From Methanoculleus sp. SDB (GTDB taxonomy: Archaea > Halobacteriota > Methanomicrobia > Methanomicrobiales > Methanomicrobiaceae), in assembly GCA_001412355.1 (NCBI GenBank), contig LKUD01000004.1, positions 1-64,000 on the forward strand: 64,000 nt of DNA. Reading direction: 5' to 3'. The notes below the pieces were generated by a model, which worked only from the letters and a program-made list of their open reading frames with translations, was not told the origin of the DNA and made no database searches. Each line of letters begins with the position of its first letter. Within the stretch, counting starts at the first letter, position 1. Shown in pieces: positions 1-7,101 of this stretch. Position numbers and translations under genes: made by a program.

Positions 1-695
1 CCCTCTTTCTTGATGAACACGGTCATTTCATCGGAATGCCAAATTTTCCCGGTATTAACTTTGTTCTTCTCAACGTAGTGTGCAAGCAGTTTCAGATACT
101 TCTTGATCCAGCGCATCGGCGTGGTCTGCGCGACCTCAATCTCATGGAACTGTTTGAGGTGGTCGGCGATCTTGCGGAGACTCACACCCTTGAAGTAGAG
201 ATCCAGGGCGAGGGTAATGATCTTCGGATCGTGTTTCATGTGCTTGAAACCCTGGTCCTGCGTGAACCTGAAATTACAATCTTTACACCCATATCGTTGA
301 GTAATTCCGAATTTCGTTTTGCGCTGACCGCGCCGGACGATTTGCAGACTGCCACATTGCGAGCAGAATAATTCTCCTTCATGGATGCTTTCATGGAAGA
401 CCGGCTGCTGTGGATATGAGACAGACTCACAGGCAATATTCTTCTTCAGTTTCAGGGCAAATTGAACAGCATAGATATGCTTGCAGATCTGGTGACGGTA
501 GACGTGATCGGGACAGTCGCATTTCCAGATGTGCCGGTTTGCAGCTCCGAATTTTTCTGCCAGTCTTCGGGACACGGTATAATATCCGTCATTCGATTGC
601 GAACGGACGTACCAGACGTTTGATTTAATTTGCTTGATGTTTTCCGACTCCGTAACAATCTTCATCGCCCTGACTTCACGCGGATTAGAATACAT
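1..695 (-). CDS. DDE transposase of an insertion sequence, C-terminus cut off by the window edge
   Basis: Reading the minus strand from the ATG at 695 gives about 231 codons without a stop, running off the left edge. Residues 59-73 form a SWIM-type zinc finger (C59-x-C61 ... C71-x-H73). Residues 111-140 form a second zinc ribbon (CSQC ... CKDC). A helix-turn-helix-like stretch follows at about 155-200, then WHSDE at 219-223, which looks like the first catalytic Asp of a DDE/IS6-like nuclease fold. The start is supported by GGTGAT four bases upstream. The catalytic domain and left IS end lie outside the window, so it is not possible to say whether the copy is intact. The IS family assignment is inference. 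Confidence 0.8.
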   Translation of the reverse strand, partial: MYSNPREVRAMKIVTESENIKQIKSNVWYVRSQSNDGYYTVSRRLAEKFGAANRHIWKCDCPDHVYRHQICKHIYAVQFALKLKKNIACESVSYPQQPVFHESIHEGELFCSQCGSLQIVRRGQRKTKFGITQRYGCKDCNFRFTQDQGFKHMKHDPKIITLALDLYFKGVSLRKIADHLKQFHEIEVAQTTPMRWIKKYLKLLAHYVEKNKVNTGKIWHSDEMTVFIKKE

Positions 696-718
696 CACTA
701 TCACCTTGTAGAGTATTA

Positions 719-838
719 ATCGTACGAATTACTATAGGAATTACAACATAATAAAACTTTCTATGGATCGTACGAATGATAACCTATAAATACAATATCG
801 TACATAATACACTTAAAAATATGATACTGGTGCGTACG
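719..838. promoter_or_regulatory. Intergenic region with four CGTAC-core repeats between transposase and AbrB-like gene
   Basis: The element ATCGTACGAAT occurs at 719-729 and again at 767-777. A variant, ATCGTACATAAT, lies at 797-808, and a fourth CGTACG core lies at 833-838, touching the start codon at 840. Core centres are 48, 30 and 34 bases apart. TATA-like sequences (CTATAAATA near 784 and TTAAAAATA near 813) lie between them. The second TATA would place a transcript start close to the ATG at 840. The palindromic cores look like operators for a dimeric regulator, possibly the AbrB-like product just downstream. Confidence 0.45.
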
Positions 839-839
839 C

Positions 840-1076
840 ATGGATGAGGGAACAGATCAATTGGAATTTATTGATTCGGACGTAATCCAAAAAACAGTGC
901 GATTGAGCTATGACGGCCGGCAGATGATGATTCGCATTCCCCGTGAAATTGCATCTTTCTACGACCTGAAACGTGGTGATAAGGTGGATCTAACAATACG
1001 GATTGCTGCATCTGATGAACGGCCAAACAGAAAAATCCCGTTAGAAATGGTTGTGGTTGAAGATGTCGAAGGCTGA
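840..1076 (+). CDS. AbrB-like (swapped-hairpin) DNA-binding protein, 78 aa
   Basis: Residues about 18-52 resemble a SpoVT/AbrB swapped-hairpin domain: a beta strand, then RIPREIASFYDLKRGDKVDL, which is the usual 'IPKEIA..LGLKEGDKV' pattern. Such proteins bind DNA as dimers, often as antitoxins or autoregulators. The acidic N-terminus and charged C-terminus have no recognised motif. The gene overlaps the downstream winged-helix gene by 14 bases, so the two are probably co-translated. The ATG at 840 abuts a CGTACG repeat, and the transcript may be leaderless. Family placement rests on motif pattern only. Confidence 0.6.
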   Translation: MDEGTDQLEFIDSDVIQKTVRLSYDGRQMMIRIPREIASFYDLKRGDKVDLTIRIAASDERPNRKIPLEMVVVEDVEG

Positions 1077-1272
1077 TTTCAACGTTTATGAACGCGCGAT
1101 TCTCAGTCTGTTACGAACAGCCCGCCGCCCGCTAACCACGTCACAGGTTGCAGACAAATTGGACATTTCTTGGGAAACCGCGAAAAAGTATCTTAGTAGT
1201 CTTAACCGAAGAAGGCACATTTCACGAAAATCCGAAGGAAACCGAATATATTGGAGAATAAAATCCAGTTAA
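1063..1272 (+). CDS. Small winged-helix DNA-binding protein, 69 aa
   Basis: The protein is a single compact winged-helix domain: YERAILSLLRTARRPLTTSQ, then VADKLDISWETAKKYLSSL as the recognition segment, then a basic wing ending in IYWRI. I chose the ATG at 1063; a TTG at 1051 would add four residues. It overlaps the end of the AbrB-like gene, so the pair probably forms one regulatory unit. The target is unknown. The location beside a transposase in an AT-rich stretch suggests an accessory element, but no toxin or effector is evident next to it. Confidence 0.6.
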   Translation: MSKADFNVYERAILSLLRTARRPLTTSQVADKLDISWETAKKYLSSLNRRRHISRKSEGNRIYWRIKSS

Positions 1273-1315
1273 AACAAACAGAGAGAAAATCACATAATAA
1301 AGTAAGAAATTTAGA

Positions 1316-2059
1316 TTAAGTGAGATTTATTGGTTCCCATCTTTCTAAAATAGATTCTATACTAATAGTAGAGACAAACAATGCAAGAATATAAGCAAAA
1401 ATTAATTGTAATAACTTATCAATTGGAATATTTGATAAGGTAATATTTGGTATAGACATTTCTCCATTTAGGATTGCCATAATATATAGTAAACCTTGCA
1501 TAATTAACAAGAATATTGCAACCTCTGTTATAGAAAAATAAAAGGATATTATATTTTCTTTATACCTTTGAATAGATTTTTTCTGTCTGTGTGATAATAA
1601 AATTTGTTTTTGTTTTCTAAATAAGTTAAATATAGGCATGGTTGGATTTGCTGAAAATCTTAAAGAAGAAAAAAATGCTACACAAACAATCAAATTCGTC
1701 ATAAAGAACGAATATATGGCTTCAAAACTTTTTGGTTGTAAATAAACATAAATGGAAATAAATACAGGGATTGTTAGGATTATATTAGATCGGAATATTG
1801 ACCAAAAATATCTGCGACGCGCTTTAGAATCGTTTTTATTAAATTTATTGTAGTTTCCAACAAAAGATATTTGTTGATACAAAAAATAAGAGGATATAAA
1901 AAACGCATATGCAATGCCAACAGCAATATACAAAATTGCAGCATAGTATAATAGAGTTATAAAAAAATAATTCATCATATTTATAGTAATATCAATATTA
2001 GAATGAACAAAGAAAATAATACCCGATGATATTATTAAAATGAGGAAATACAACATCAA
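1316..2059 (-). CDS. Multi-spanning membrane protein of unknown function, 247 aa
   Basis: I do not recognise the family. The protein has about six hydrophobic segments (roughly residues 2-20, 28-60, 85-108, 115-132, 172-196 and 212-232) and a basic loop at about 68-82 and 143-166. Codon use is strongly AT-rich (Ile, Phe, Tyr, Asn, Lys), unlike the GC-rich genes from 2.5 kb onward, which suggests horizontal acquisition. The first codon is TTG at 2059 with an ATG directly after it at 2056. It lies downstream of the 66-codon ORF on the same strand. Confidence 0.55.
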   Translation of the reverse strand: MMLYFLILIISSGIIFFVHSNIDITINMMNYFFITLLYYAAILYIAVGIAYAFFISSYFLYQQISFVGNYNKFNKNDSKARRRYFWSIFRSNIILTIPVFISIYVYLQPKSFEAIYSFFMTNLIVCVAFFSSLRFSANPTMPIFNLFRKQKQILLSHRQKKSIQRYKENIISFYFSITEVAIFLLIMQGLLYIMAILNGEMSIPNITLSNIPIDKLLQLIFAYILALFVSTISIESILERWEPINLT

Positions 2060-2095
2060 TCTAAATTAAAATGTAATTGTTTGTAATACTGTTGG

Positions 2096-2296
2096 TTAGA
2101 GTGGATGGGTATCATAATAAAAAGAAATTGCACAAAACGGGATAAGAAATAAAAAAAATCTCTTGTCTGCAACACCACACATCACTAAGCCTAAAAAGAA
2201 AACTTGGATAATTGCCCTTAATCTAATAAAGAACAAGATTCTATCATCTTCATTACTCCACAAAAGTTGTTTGAAGTCCCGCGATGCAACAGTCAT
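2096..2296 (-). CDS. Putative small membrane protein, 66 aa
   Basis: This short ORF would normally be doubtful, but its ATG at 2296 is preceded by GAGGTGAT eight bases upstream, a near-perfect archaeal Shine-Dalgarno match. Residues 1-28 are polar and basic. Residues about 29-42 (IIQVFFLGLVMCGV) and 46-60 are hydrophobic, consistent with one or two membrane helices. No family is recognised. It sits upstream of the 247-aa membrane protein on the same strand and could form a transcript with it. A long hairpin lies just upstream of its ribosome-binding site. Confidence 0.4.
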   Translation of the reverse strand: MTVASRDFKQLLWSNEDDRILFFIRLRAIIQVFFLGLVMCGVADKRFFLFLIPFCAISFYYDTHPL

Positions 2297-2312
2297 TTCA
2301 AAATCACCTCAA

Positions 2313-2364
2313 GTCCCTTCAACGCAACAGAACCCTGTGCTGGGTTCTGTTGCGTTGGAGGGAC
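2313..2364. repeat. Long inverted repeat (23-bp stem, 6-base loop)
   Basis: The left arm is 2313-2335, the loop 2336-2341 (TGTGCT) and the right arm 2342-2364. The arms pair along all 23 positions with one G-T type mismatch. The inner core is CAACAGAACCC / GGGTTCTGTTG. It lies 10-60 bases upstream of the Shine-Dalgarno of the minus-strand 66-codon ORF, at the border between AT-rich and GC-rich sequence. It could be an IS200/IS605-like end, a palindromic repeat, a terminator or an RNA structure in a leader. No T-run follows either arm, which argues against a simple terminator. Confidence 0.7.
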
Positions 2365-2504
2365 GCGGTGTGGGCAAGAGAATGAATTCGGGTGATTCCG
2401 GCATATGCACCGGCCTTTCATTGTTGTGGTGGAAGCTTGCCCGCTCCTCCCGGGTACTGCCCCATAATACTGATTTATCTGCATGGGGGAATGAATACTA
2501 TACA

Positions 2505-3197
2505 ATGAAAGCGCAGCGGAATAGCAAGAAGCCCGATTCCTCGCCGAATTACATGAAGATAGGTGCACTCTTCATTCTGGTGATTTGTGTTGCCGGATTC
2601 ACACTGAATATGGGTTTTTTTTCTGCCTTTAAAACTGCACAACCCGGGAATGCGGTCGCCCTCGACTTCACGCTCCGGGACGAGAGCGGGCTCGCCGTCC
2701 TCACCTCGAACCAGCAGGTGATGAAGAACGCCCTCGAAACCGGGGAGGGGGTACTCGTGACACAGCCGATCAGTCTGAACGTCGGCGGAAACGTGACGGA
2801 GGATATAGTTTCGGTGGATGCGTATGTCTCCGACGGTACACGGTATTATCCGATCGGGAAATATGCGCTCCTTTCGTTTGAGCTGGAAACAATAAGCGAT
2901 GCATGCGAGGGCATGCGCCAGAATGAGCGGAAACGTGTGTCCTTTGAGTATCCGGAATCTCCGGTCTGGACACTCTCCGTAGAGGAGTTCGAAAACTTCG
3001 GCGGAAATTTCAGTACCACTAATCTGGGTGACTGGGTGCCGCTCGGTTTTTCGACGGCTCCCATCATTGCCGTCGACAATACAACCCCGGAAGTTCCGTT
3101 CCGCCTCACCAAAGTGGTTGATAAGCAGGCCGACAGTATCGATATCAGATACGGATATGCCTACGCGGATATAATTCTGAGCGAAATGGCCGGGTAA
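2505..3197 (+). CDS. Membrane-anchored FKBP-like protein, 230 aa
   Basis: A short basic N-terminus is followed by one membrane helix at about residues 19-38, then an extracytoplasmic domain. The later part contains ISDACEGMRQNERKRVSF, which resembles the 'l.GMk.GEkk.v.i' segment of FKBP-type prolyl isomerases, and the strand preceding it (VALDFTLRDESG) fits the FKBP start. An insertion of about 60 residues separates these parts. Active-site residues are not clearly conserved, so enzymatic activity is uncertain. I chose the ATG at 2505. Longer readings back to 2163 run through the hairpin and AT-rich sequence. Confidence 0.5.
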   Translation: MKAQRNSKKPDSSPNYMKIGALFILVICVAGFTLNMGFFSAFKTAQPGNAVALDFTLRDESGLAVLTSNQQVMKNALETGEGVLVTQPISLNVGGNVTEDIVSVDAYVSDGTRYYPIGKYALLSFELETISDACEGMRQNERKRVSFEYPESPVWTLSVEEFENFGGNFSTTNLGDWVPLGFSTAPIIAVDNTTPEVPFRLTKVVDKQADSIDIRYGYAYADIILSEMAG

Positions 3198-3247
3198 TAC
3201 CGGACAATACGGGAGGGTATATATGCCTTCCCCCCCCTCATTCACCT

Positions 3248-3511
3248 ATGGTCGTGAGGGTCCTCTGCTTTAACCAGGAAGGATGCATGGGATGCGAAGA
3301 ACAGGCCCCCATCAACAGGGAGGTCAGCAAGGCGCTCGGCATCGAAATTGAAGAGATTGATGCCCTGAAAAATCAGGAATATATCGCCCGGTACGGATTG
3401 CACGTCACACCGACGATTATTATTTTTGAAGGCGACACCGAAGTGAGGCGTTTCGAGCGTGTCGTCCACCCGGAGGAGCTTGAACAGGCGATACGGGATG
3501 CAATGGCGTGA
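3248..3511 (+). CDS. Thioredoxin-like protein with CMGC redox motif, 87 aa
   Basis: A compact thioredoxin fold: strand VVRVLCF, then C13-M-G-C16 at the start of helix 1, then the cis-Pro strand VTPTIIIFEG and a C-terminal helix. The size matches small glutaredoxin/thioredoxin-like proteins of archaea, which act in cytoplasmic thiol-disulfide exchange. The two cysteines are in the canonical position, but CMGC differs from the CGPC of true thioredoxin, so the partner cannot be predicted. It begins 50 bases after the FKBP-like gene on the same strand. The zinc-finger gene on the opposite strand ends 4 bases beyond its stop. Confidence 0.75.
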   Translation: MVVRVLCFNQEGCMGCEEQAPINREVSKALGIEIEEIDALKNQEYIARYGLHVTPTIIIFEGDTEVRRFERVVHPEELEQAIRDAMA

Positions 3512-3515
3512 AATG

Positions 3516-4091
3516 TCAGATACGGATCCCGTAGATCCGTTTTATTTTTCTGGCATACGCTTTCCAGCCTTCTTTTTTCATCAGGGCTCCGTCACGCAGT
3601 TTAATGCGGGTGATCCGGAACCGTATCCGGCCTGCCAGGTAGACCGAGCCGACGATGAAGTCCTCTTCGCCGGCGACGGGGATGTACAGCGGCAGGGTTG
3701 TCCGGCCGTCATGAACAGATGCCTTGACAATGACCTGCTCCACAAGACGTGACCAGACAGTCTGGATTTCTGCCGCACGAGCTTTCGATACCCTCGCGCC
3801 TGCCCGTTCGATAGACGTTACCTCGACGCCCATGACATCATCATCGCATTCGGCCACAAGCAAGTCCCCGACGGAACACATCTCGTCATCCAGAAGTTCG
3901 ATGCTGCAGACACGCGATTCCTTTTCATGGCTCACCACGGTCCTGACCGCAATAATCCGGGGTTCTTTCGGGCGGGGAACCCGGTGAACACCTCCGCACA
4001 CGGTGCAGCGAACGAGGAGTTCGTGCCCCTCCTTTACGATTTCATGCTCCGTCTCTTCGCCACAGGCGGGACAGGTATGCTGCATCATCAT
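3516..4091 (-). CDS. HVO_0476-like zinc-finger protein
   Basis: The N-terminus carries a zinc ribbon, CPACGEE ... CTVCGG, at about residues 6-35. Two mixed alpha/beta portions follow (GVEVTSIE..., then IPVAGEEDFIVGSVY) and a basic C-terminus rich in Lys and Arg. The organisation matches the archaeal HVO_0476 family of conserved zinc-finger proteins, whose role is unknown. I placed the start at the first ATG of an ATG-ATG-ATG run at 4091; a TTG at 4149-4151 would add 20 residues. It is transcribed divergently from the DUF371 gene. Confidence 0.65.
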   Translation of the reverse strand: MMMQHTCPACGEETEHEIVKEGHELLVRCTVCGGVHRVPRPKEPRIIAVRTVVSHEKESRVCSIELLDDEMCSVGDLLVAECDDDVMGVEVTSIERAGARVSKARAAEIQTVWSRLVEQVIVKASVHDGRTTLPLYIPVAGEEDFIVGSVYLAGRIRFRITRIKLRDGALMKKEGWKAYARKIKRIYGIRI

Positions 4092-4185
4092 GTCTGTACT
4101 ATTAGACTTCCCGTCAAAGATATAGTACTCTCCGGTGCTGATGCTTCGCAACCTTCATCGGCGGGCACCCCTCATTTCTATGGGG

Positions 4186-4623
4186 ATGGAACTACGCGAA
4201 CGATTCTTCTGTTTCGGACACCGGTACGTGACCGGTACGCACAGGACGACGCTTGAGGTGACATCGGAGACCCACCTCACCCCCGCCGGAACCTGCATTC
4301 TCGGGATTGGTGCGGACAGGGGGGCGGCAGGACTTGGAGAGCGTTTCCGAAAGGCACTGGCGAATGACAGGGCTGAAATCTTCACCGTGTTTGCGGTAGG
4401 TGGAGAGTCATTCACGGTGAATGCGAAGGGGAGCAGCACCATGACGCTGGATCACCCGACTGACATGGTCTGGCGGCGAAGCGGGTATGTATGCGGGCGC
4501 ACAGTCGCAATTCACGCGGATCAGACGGCCCGGTCCTTTCCGAAAAGCATGATCCGCAGCCTGCAGGAGGGCGCCCGGATGGACGTGGAGATGATCGTCA
4601 CTATCCCTGATCCAGACGTGTGA
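4186..4623 (+). CDS. DUF371 family protein, about 145 aa
   Basis: The start, RFFCFGHRYVTGTHRTTLEV, followed by 'LTPAGTCILGIGADRG', matches the conserved N-terminus of the archaeal DUF371 family (GHpN...THktT.E.T...LT..GdCI.GV.ad). DUF371 is a small all-archaeal family without an assigned function. I chose the ATG at 4186, next to the conserved region; 4180 and 4135 are alternatives. The 3' end overlaps the end of the convergent xseB gene by 23 bases. Confidence 0.7.
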   Translation: MELRERFFCFGHRYVTGTHRTTLEVTSETHLTPAGTCILGIGADRGAAGLGERFRKALANDRAEIFTVFAVGGESFTVNAKGSSTMTLDHPTDMVWRRSGYVCGRTVAIHADQTARSFPKSMIRSLQEGARMDVEMIVTIPDPDV

Positions 4624-4783
4624 TTCTGAGTTCCGCCTCCTCAAGCAGACGTTCGCACTGTCGGATCAGAAGAGATCCCCTTTCATACAGTGCGATACTC
4701 TCGTCAAGCCCGACCGAACCGTCCTCGATTTTTCTTATGATCTCCTTAAGCTCTTCCATCAGCGTTTCATACTTCTCTGTCAT
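4601..4783 (-). CDS. xseB: Exonuclease VII small subunit
   Basis: This 60-residue, almost entirely helical protein has the XseB pattern: MTEKYETLMEELKEIIRKIE, then G-x-V-x-LDESIALYERG, then a Cys/Leu/Glu-rich helix. XseB binds XseA to form the single-strand-specific, bidirectional exonuclease VII. Its start overlaps the end of xseA by 17 bases, the usual translational coupling of the two subunits. Exonuclease VII is a bacterial enzyme family, so its presence here implies past gene transfer into methanogens. Confidence 0.9.
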   Translation of the reverse strand: MTEKYETLMEELKEIIRKIEDGSVGLDESIALYERGSLLIRQCERLLEEAELRITRLDQG

Positions 4784-6035
4784 GGTTCACCTCGAGAATC
4801 CGTGCCCTGCTGCTCCCGTCCGCCATCCTGATATCGACGCAGTCGCCCGCATGCAGGTGCCCTGAACGGGTGACGGGAAGGCCGTCTTTCGTCACCAGCG
4901 CGTACCCGCGTTCGAGCGGGCGGTACGGATTGCCCGCCTCCATCCGTGCGCGTGCATGACCGAGTCTCAGCCGCTCCCGCTCGATGGATCGGCAGATGCC
5001 CCGGTGCAGGCGTTCGGCCGTCTCCGCGAGAGACTGCATCCCGGTATCGAGCCGTCTCCTGAACCGGCGTGGTGTAAGCCGTAGACGTGCCTCCTCAAGA
5101 ATCTGGCGCTCGCGTTCCGTCTTCACTCCCAGCCCCGCCTGCATCCTCTGTCGCATCCGTACGATCTCCGCATGGATTTCCCGCCGGTCCGGAACAACAA
5201 GTTCAGCCGCGGCGGACGGGGTCGGAGCGCGCACATCCGCAGCAAAATCACAGAGCGTGACATCGGTCTCATGGCCGACCGCACTCACGACCGGCGTTCT
5301 GCAGGCCGCGATAGCCCGGACCACGTCGGGATGATTGAAGGCGAAGAGATCTTCGAAGCTGCCCCCTCCCCTGCCAACGATAATCACATCCACCGTGCCG
5401 TCGATCCGGGACAACGCCGCGACAATCTCCTGCGGTGCCGTGTCACCCTGAACCGATGCCGGGGAGAGAATAATTTCGACCGGAAACCGACGGCCGATGA
5501 CCTGCTCGATATCATGCCGTGCTGCGCCTGAAGCGGACATGACAACGCCGATTGTTTTCGGGAATCGCGGAAGGGTCTTTTTCAGCGCAGGGTCAAAGAC
5601 TCCTTCCCGGGTGAGCATTGTTCTCCACTGTTCCACGAGCAGGTGTTTTTCCCCCGTGCCGGCGGCCCGCAGGTCGCGTACGATAAACTGGTATCTTCCA
5701 TGCGGCTTGTAGACCTGGATCGAACCCCATGCCAGGGAATGCATTCCGTTTTCGGGTGTAAACGGGAGTTCCCGTGCCGAACTCTGCCACATCACGCAGT
5801 TGATGGTATATGTCGTGCCGTTTTTCTGCTCGGAAAGGGAAAAATAGAGATGGCCGCGGGGTGTAAACCGGAGATCACGCACCTCCCCCTCTATCCAAAT
5901 CTCCTGGAGACGGGAATCATCCAGCAACCTCTCGATAAGCCCGGAAATCTCCGAGACACGCTGAATCCCCCCCGCCGGTGCCGGCGATGCGCCGGCTGTG
6001 AACCAGTCCATTCGAGATGATGTTGGCGGGTGCAC
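4767..6035 (-). CDS. xseA: Exonuclease VII large subunit
   Basis: The protein of 422 residues has an N-terminal OB fold (about 25-120; WIEGEVRDLRF...GHLYFSLS), then the catalytic domain with GVVMSASGAARHDIEQVIGR, the signature GRGGGSFEDLFAFN and SAVGHETDVTLCDFAADVRA, and a C-terminal coiled region. All are typical of XseA. With XseB it degrades single-stranded DNA to short oligonucleotides in the cytoplasm. I chose GTG at 6035 because GGAGAT lies seven bases upstream; an ATG at 6011 is the alternative. The operon is xseA-xseB. Confidence 0.9.
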   Translation of the reverse strand: MHPPTSSRMDWFTAGASPAPAGGIQRVSEISGLIERLLDDSRLQEIWIEGEVRDLRFTPRGHLYFSLSEQKNGTTYTINCVMWQSSARELPFTPENGMHSLAWGSIQVYKPHGRYQFIVRDLRAAGTGEKHLLVEQWRTMLTREGVFDPALKKTLPRFPKTIGVVMSASGAARHDIEQVIGRRFPVEIILSPASVQGDTAPQEIVAALSRIDGTVDVIIVGRGGGSFEDLFAFNHPDVVRAIAACRTPVVSAVGHETDVTLCDFAADVRAPTPSAAAELVVPDRREIHAEIVRMRQRMQAGLGVKTERERQILEEARLRLTPRRFRRRLDTGMQSLAETAERLHRGICRSIERERLRLGHARARMEAGNPYRPLERGYALVTKDGLPVTRSGHLHAGDCVDIRMADGSSRARILEVNHDREV

Positions 6036-6133
6036 TTATCAAATCTCCTTTTAACAGGCGGAAGAGAGGTATGGGGAGATACCTCGGGGTTAAATAGTCT
6101 CCCTCACCACCCTGTGTCAGGTTCGTGAGAATA

Positions 6134-6955
6134 ATGGTTCAGTTCGCTACATCAAGCATGTTTTTTCACGAGTACCCGATTGATGATATCTTCGACTTCG
6201 TGGATGAGGCAGGGTGCACCGGCATAGAATTCTGGATAGAAACACCTCACTTCTGGATCCGCGGGCTTCCCGTGGGTGAGGTGCAGCGGTCCATTGCAGA
6301 GCATCCGGGGCTTGCACCGGTAACCGTACATGCGCCGGTGCTCGACCTTAATCCCTGCTCCATCAACCCGGACATCGCAGCAATCTCCGTCGAGTACGCA
6401 CTCAGATCCGTGTCGATTGCAGGTATCCTCGATGCACGGATTATAACCCTGCACCCGGGCAGGAGGACAGCTAAGCGAACACCGAGTGCAGCGGATTACG
6501 AGCGTTTCGATTATTTTATCGACAGGCTGCGTGAGTCTTCACGGGAAACGAGTGTGAGGATTGCCATCGAGAACATGGAGCCGAAAGTGAACTCCCTCCT
6601 CTGCACACCAGCGGACATGGAAGAATTGCTTGACCGTGAACCCTGGCTGTCATACACCCTTGATGTCGCCCATGCCCTCTCGGTCTCGCTTGCGGAGGTC
6701 GGAGAATATCTGTCCCGTTGCGGGACAGAGCGGCTTGCAAACGTCCACATCTCCGCAACCGCGTCCGGAAAGATGCACCTGCCGGTGGCGGAGAATGATA
6801 CTGTCGGGAGAGTTCTTGCAATGCTGTCAGGGACCGGGTATGCAGGCAACCTCACGCTGGAGATCGAGGACCGGAACTTTGATCACGATCTTTCAAGCGA
6901 GGAAAAAATCGCACTACTGGCCCGTGACGTCAGATACCTCCGGCACAATTTCTGA
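6134..6955 (+). CDS. Sugar phosphate isomerase/epimerase (xylose-isomerase-like TIM barrel)
   Basis: About 273 residues form a TIM barrel of the AP-endonuclease-2/xylose-isomerase superfamily. Visible metal-site elements are ITLHPGRR in the middle, the strand-ending Glu in IAIENMEP, the Asp/His of LDVAHAL, the His of NVHISA and the Glu of LTLEIEDR. The substrate cannot be read from the sequence. A TATA-like GTTAAATAG lies at about 6089. I chose the ATG at 6134; GTG at 6125 is also possible. Confidence 0.7.
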   Translation: MVQFATSSMFFHEYPIDDIFDFVDEAGCTGIEFWIETPHFWIRGLPVGEVQRSIAEHPGLAPVTVHAPVLDLNPCSINPDIAAISVEYALRSVSIAGILDARIITLHPGRRTAKRTPSAADYERFDYFIDRLRESSRETSVRIAIENMEPKVNSLLCTPADMEELLDREPWLSYTLDVAHALSVSLAEVGEYLSRCGTERLANVHISATASGKMHLPVAENDTVGRVLAMLSGTGYAGNLTLEIEDRNFDHDLSSEEKIALLARDVRYLRHNF

Positions 6956-7101
6956 CACTCCCGGCAGATCGCCGCCATTCGCTCCGGGTACAATTACCTA
7001 CCCGGAAAAACGCTGGTTTTATTAAATATCAATACAATATCATGTTGTTTCACCGCATATGAATAAATCTGAGTTTAGAGCCGTTGCACGGCGTGGACGC
7101 A

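Noticed and set aside
36-371. Open frame on the plus strand at the left edge
   Set aside because: It lies antisense to the zinc-finger transposase frame, which has recognisable motifs and a ribosome-binding site.
719-838. CRISPR-like repeat array
   Set aside because: The repeated cores are only 6-11 bases with unequal spacing (48, 30, 34), which fits operators and not a CRISPR array.
840-1272. Toxin-antitoxin module
   Set aside because: An AbrB-like protein is often an antitoxin, but the partner here is a winged-helix protein with no toxin (PIN, RelE or MazF) features.
2163-2504. N-terminal extension of the FKBP-like protein
   Set aside because: The extension passes through the hairpin and AT-rich DNA and has no conserved features; the ATG at 2505 fits the basic N-terminus and membrane helix.
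2475-3245. Long minus-strand frame of 256 codons
   Set aside because: It is the antisense shadow of the FKBP-like gene; the composition is Arg/His/Pro-rich and no domain is seen.
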